In this document: positions 34,041 through 35,529 of the stretch, one piece after another
Position numbering within the stretch: position 1 is the first letter of the stretch
Layout: each line of letters opens with the position of its first letter
Assembly: GCA_016286445.1 (NCBI GenBank)
Contig: JAEESS010000022.1
Coordinates: forward strand, 1 to 35,529
Direction of reading: 5' to 3'
Length of the DNA: 35,529 nt
Source of the DNA: Bacillota bacterium
GTDB lineage: Bacteria > Bacillota > Clostridia > Christensenellales > CAG-138
Translations under genes and position numbers: made by a program
Notes under the pieces: generated by a model
What the model was told of the DNA's origin: nothing
The model's input: the letters and a program-made list of their open reading frames with translations, nothing else
The model's database searches: none

Positions 34041-34703
34041 GTGAACTGCCGCATCATCGACCGGAAAACCTATTACCGCAGGGACGCGTTCCGGCATTTT
34101 TCGGAGGACTGCAAGTGCTCCGTATCCATGACGGCGCGCATCGACGTAACGGAGCTGGCGTCTTTTTCCAAACAGACCGGCACGAAGTTCTATCTGAATT
34201 TCCTGTACCTGCTCGCAAAGGCGCTGAATTCGCGCGACGATTACAGGATGGGCTACTTTTACCAAACGGACGAGCTGGTCTGCTACGACGTGATCCACCC
34301 GATGCAGTATGTGTTTTCGGAGGACACCGAGACGTGTACGCCGGTCTATTCCGTGTACGACGCGGACTACCCGACGTTTTACCGCAACGCCCGTAAAGAC
34401 ATGGAGCAGGCAAAGCAGGGGCAAACCTCCGGACTGCACGACGATGCGCATCCGAACTGGTTTGACGCGTCCTACCTTCCGTGGGTCAGCTACGACGCGC
34501 TGCACATCGAGCTGCCGGACGGCTATCTGTACCTTGCCCCGATCGTCAACTGGGGCAGATACCGCGAGGAGAACGGAAGGCTTTTGATGCCGGTGACGGT
34601 GCGGCTGAACCACGCGGTCGCGGACGGGTTTTTGCTTGCCAACGTGTTCCGTCTGCTCGAAAAAGAGATCGCCGCGTTCGTAAACGGCGGCAAAAATGGC
34701 TGA
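34041..34703 (+). CDS. Chloramphenicol acetyltransferase-like protein (type A CAT fold)
   Basis: 220 residues from GTG 34041 with AAGGAG about 9 bases upstream; length matches CAT. The catalytic His191 lies in RLNHAVADGFLLANVF with Asp195, matching the HxxxDG motif of CAT (His195/Asp199 in the classical enzyme). Other CAT-like features are FYLNFLYLLAKALNS near residue 50 and WVSYDALHIELPDG. CAT enzymes acetylate chloramphenicol as trimers in the cytoplasm, but many chromosomal relatives have unknown acceptors, so resistance is not certain. It closes the operon started at 30704. Confidence 0.88.
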   Translation: MNCRIIDRKTYYRRDAFRHFSEDCKCSVSMTARIDVTELASFSKQTGTKFYLNFLYLLAKALNSRDDYRMGYFYQTDELVCYDVIHPMQYVFSEDTETCTPVYSVYDADYPTFYRNARKDMEQAKQGQTSGLHDDAHPNWFDASYLPWVSYDALHIELPDGYLYLAPIVNWGRYREENGRLLMPVTVRLNHAVADGFLLANVFRLLEKEIAAFVNGGKNG

Positions 34704-34720
34704 AAACGCACTCTACTTTA

Positions 34721-34743
34721 GGTTGAGTTCTCCCCACTCAACC
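34721..34743 (+). repeat. Inverted repeat between the CAT-like gene and the XRE regulator
   Basis: GGTTGAGT / ACTCAACC form an 8-bp stem with a 7-base loop. No U tract follows, so it may be a weak terminator or an operator of the regulator 60 bases downstream. The control region also has a -10-like TACAAT at 34775-34780 without a convincing -35. Confidence 0.4.
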
Positions 34744-34804
34744 GCCGGTGTGTCGATTTTTGTGAAAAACCCCGTACAATGGATCGTGAAAGGAGGACTT
34801 GAAC

Positions 34805-35425
34805 ATGGATCAGGTCAGGATCGGCAGGTTCATCACCGAAAAGCGAAAGGCGCAGGGGCTCACGCAGGCGCAGCTTGCGGAAGCGCTCGGCATCACCGAC
34901 CGTGCGGTATCGAAATGGGAGACCGGAAAATCGCTGCCGGACGCGTCGATCATGCTGGAGCTTTGCAGTCTCTTAAAGATCACAGTCAACGATTTATTGA
35001 ACGGGGAGGTCGTCACAGTGGAAAAGTACAATGAAACAATGGAGAGGAATCTCCTGGAAATGGTAAAGCAAAAGGAAGAAAAGGATCGTCAGCTTCTGAA
35101 AATGGAGGTCGTGATCGGCGTCATGTCCACGCTGTTTCTGCTCGCGATGGTCGCGGTCGGCGCGGTGTTTATGAAGCAGGGACAGCCGAAATGGATCTTC
35201 TTCCTGCTGTTCGGTGTCGGGCTTGCGCAGTTTCTCGTCTGCATGCTGTTTGCGCTGCGCATCGAACAGACCGCGGGCTACTATGAATGCGCGGAATGCG
35301 GCCATCGCTACGTGCCGGGCTTTGCGGCCGTGACCTTTGCGATGCACATGAACCGCACGCGCTGCATGAAATGCCCCGCCTGCGGCAAGCGCAGCTGGCA
35401 GAAGAAGGTTTTGTCGAAGGAATAA
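34805..35425 (+). CDS. XRE regulator with two membrane helices and a C-terminal zinc ribbon
   Basis: 206 residues from ATG 34805 after AGGAGG at 8 bases. The helix-turn-helix (about 6-60) reads GLTQAQLAEALGITDRAVSKWE. A charged coiled-coil stretch (about 75-98) follows. Two membrane helices lie at about 100-122 and 129-150. The tail has two cysteine pairs, CAEC and CPAC (plus RCMKC), typical of a zinc ribbon. Membrane-bound XRE proteins of this build occur in Clostridia; the cytoplasmic zinc ribbon might sense metal or redox state (inference). It has no tightly spaced downstream partner before the terminator, so it may act alone. Confidence 0.88.
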   Translation: MDQVRIGRFITEKRKAQGLTQAQLAEALGITDRAVSKWETGKSLPDASIMLELCSLLKITVNDLLNGEVVTVEKYNETMERNLLEMVKQKEEKDRQLLKMEVVIGVMSTLFLLAMVAVGAVFMKQGQPKWIFFLLFGVGLAQFLVCMLFALRIEQTAGYYECAECGHRYVPGFAAVTFAMHMNRTRCMKCPACGKRSWQKKVLSKE

Positions 35426-35438
35426 GCATTCGGTTTTT

Positions 35439-35463
35439 ACCGCCTCGCAAGGGGCGGTTTTCT
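35439..35463 (+). terminator. Terminator of the XRE/zinc-ribbon gene
   Basis: ACCGCCTC (35439-35446), loop GCAA, GGGGCGGT (35451-35458), then TTTTCTG. One G-U pair in the stem. Confidence 0.82.
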
Positions 35464-35464
35464 G

Positions 35465-35493
35465 TTGTCAAGCGAGCGGAACTGTGGTACACT
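35465..35493 (+). promoter_or_regulatory. Promoter of the gene cut by the window end
   Basis: TTGTCA (35465-35470), 17 bases, and TACACT (35488-35493) with an extended -10 TGG. It is followed by GGGAGGAATG and ATG 35520. Confidence 0.72.
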
Positions 35494-35519
35494 GTAGTAT
35501 CGAATCCGGGAGGAATGCT

Positions 35520-35529
35520 ATGAGACTGG
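35520..35529 (+). CDS. First codons of a gene, probably a GNAT paralogue (3' truncated)
   Basis: ATGAGACTGG after GGGAGG matches the first ten bases of the GNAT gene at 23048, and promoter spacing and leader also match. Only three codons are visible, so the identity is a guess from context. Confidence 0.35.

Overview
The window reads as the chromosome of an uncultured or little-studied anaerobic Firmicute of the class Clostridia, probably a gut organism. This is inferred from the high but uneven GC content, strong GGAGG-type ribosome binding sites, short leaders, sigma-A promoters with extended -10 boxes, and gene content (SpoIIE/STAS partner switching, class-D/B-like sortase pieces, InlB-type repeats, many XRE regulators). 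There are no rRNA or tRNA genes and no CRISPR array that I can see. Nearly all genes lie on the + strand; the exceptions are a small XRE regulator (14060-14302) and a cation/proton antiporter (19744-21120).

Region 1 (1-8111). After the 3' end of a membrane-protein gene comes a compact operon: a single-module nonribosomal peptide synthetase with unusual order adenylation-carrier-condensation (386-3379), a MATE exporter (3383-4735), a STAS anti-sigma-factor antagonist (4814-5110), a membrane sensor carrying both a SpoIIE-type phosphatase and an RsbW-type kinase domain (5142-7178), and a lipoprotein (7194-7874). Synthesis, export and a partner-switching signal circuit therefore sit together. This is the best candidate for an undescribed system.

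Region 2 (7887-15600) is scrambled and accessory. It holds a coding remnant, a truncated sigma-factor-like gene that runs into a ~0.5 kb cluster of direct and inverted repeats (about 8600-9140), a 1323-residue secreted repeat protein (9227-13198), and a sortase gene broken into an N-terminal piece (13526-13903) and a catalytic piece (15163-15468). An AT-richer insert with an XRE regulator and a serine recombinase carrying an in-frame amber stop lies between the two sortase pieces.

Region 3 (15676-21120) has a family 2 glycoside hydrolase, a transglutaminase-like lipoprotein whose promoter predicts a leaderless mRNA, a TrhA/hemolysin III membrane protein and, convergently, a monovalent cation/proton antiporter. 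The last two share a bidirectional terminator.

Region 4 (21224-35529) is a chain of short operons of small enzymes. They are VanX-like dipeptidase + DUF1284 + P-loop protein; GNAT + unknown + P-loop protein + methyltransferase; XRE-TPR regulator + methyltransferase + serine hydrolase; an ABC exporter; then membrane protein + P-loop protein + HExxH protein + a second DUF1284/P-loop pair + chloramphenicol acetyltransferase-like protein; and last an XRE/zinc-ribbon membrane protein. The DUF1284/P-loop pair is duplicated 11 kb apart with near-identical stretches. The window ends in the first codons of a gene that begins like the GNAT gene at 23048. Many stop/start pairs overlap as ATGA, which implies translational coupling.
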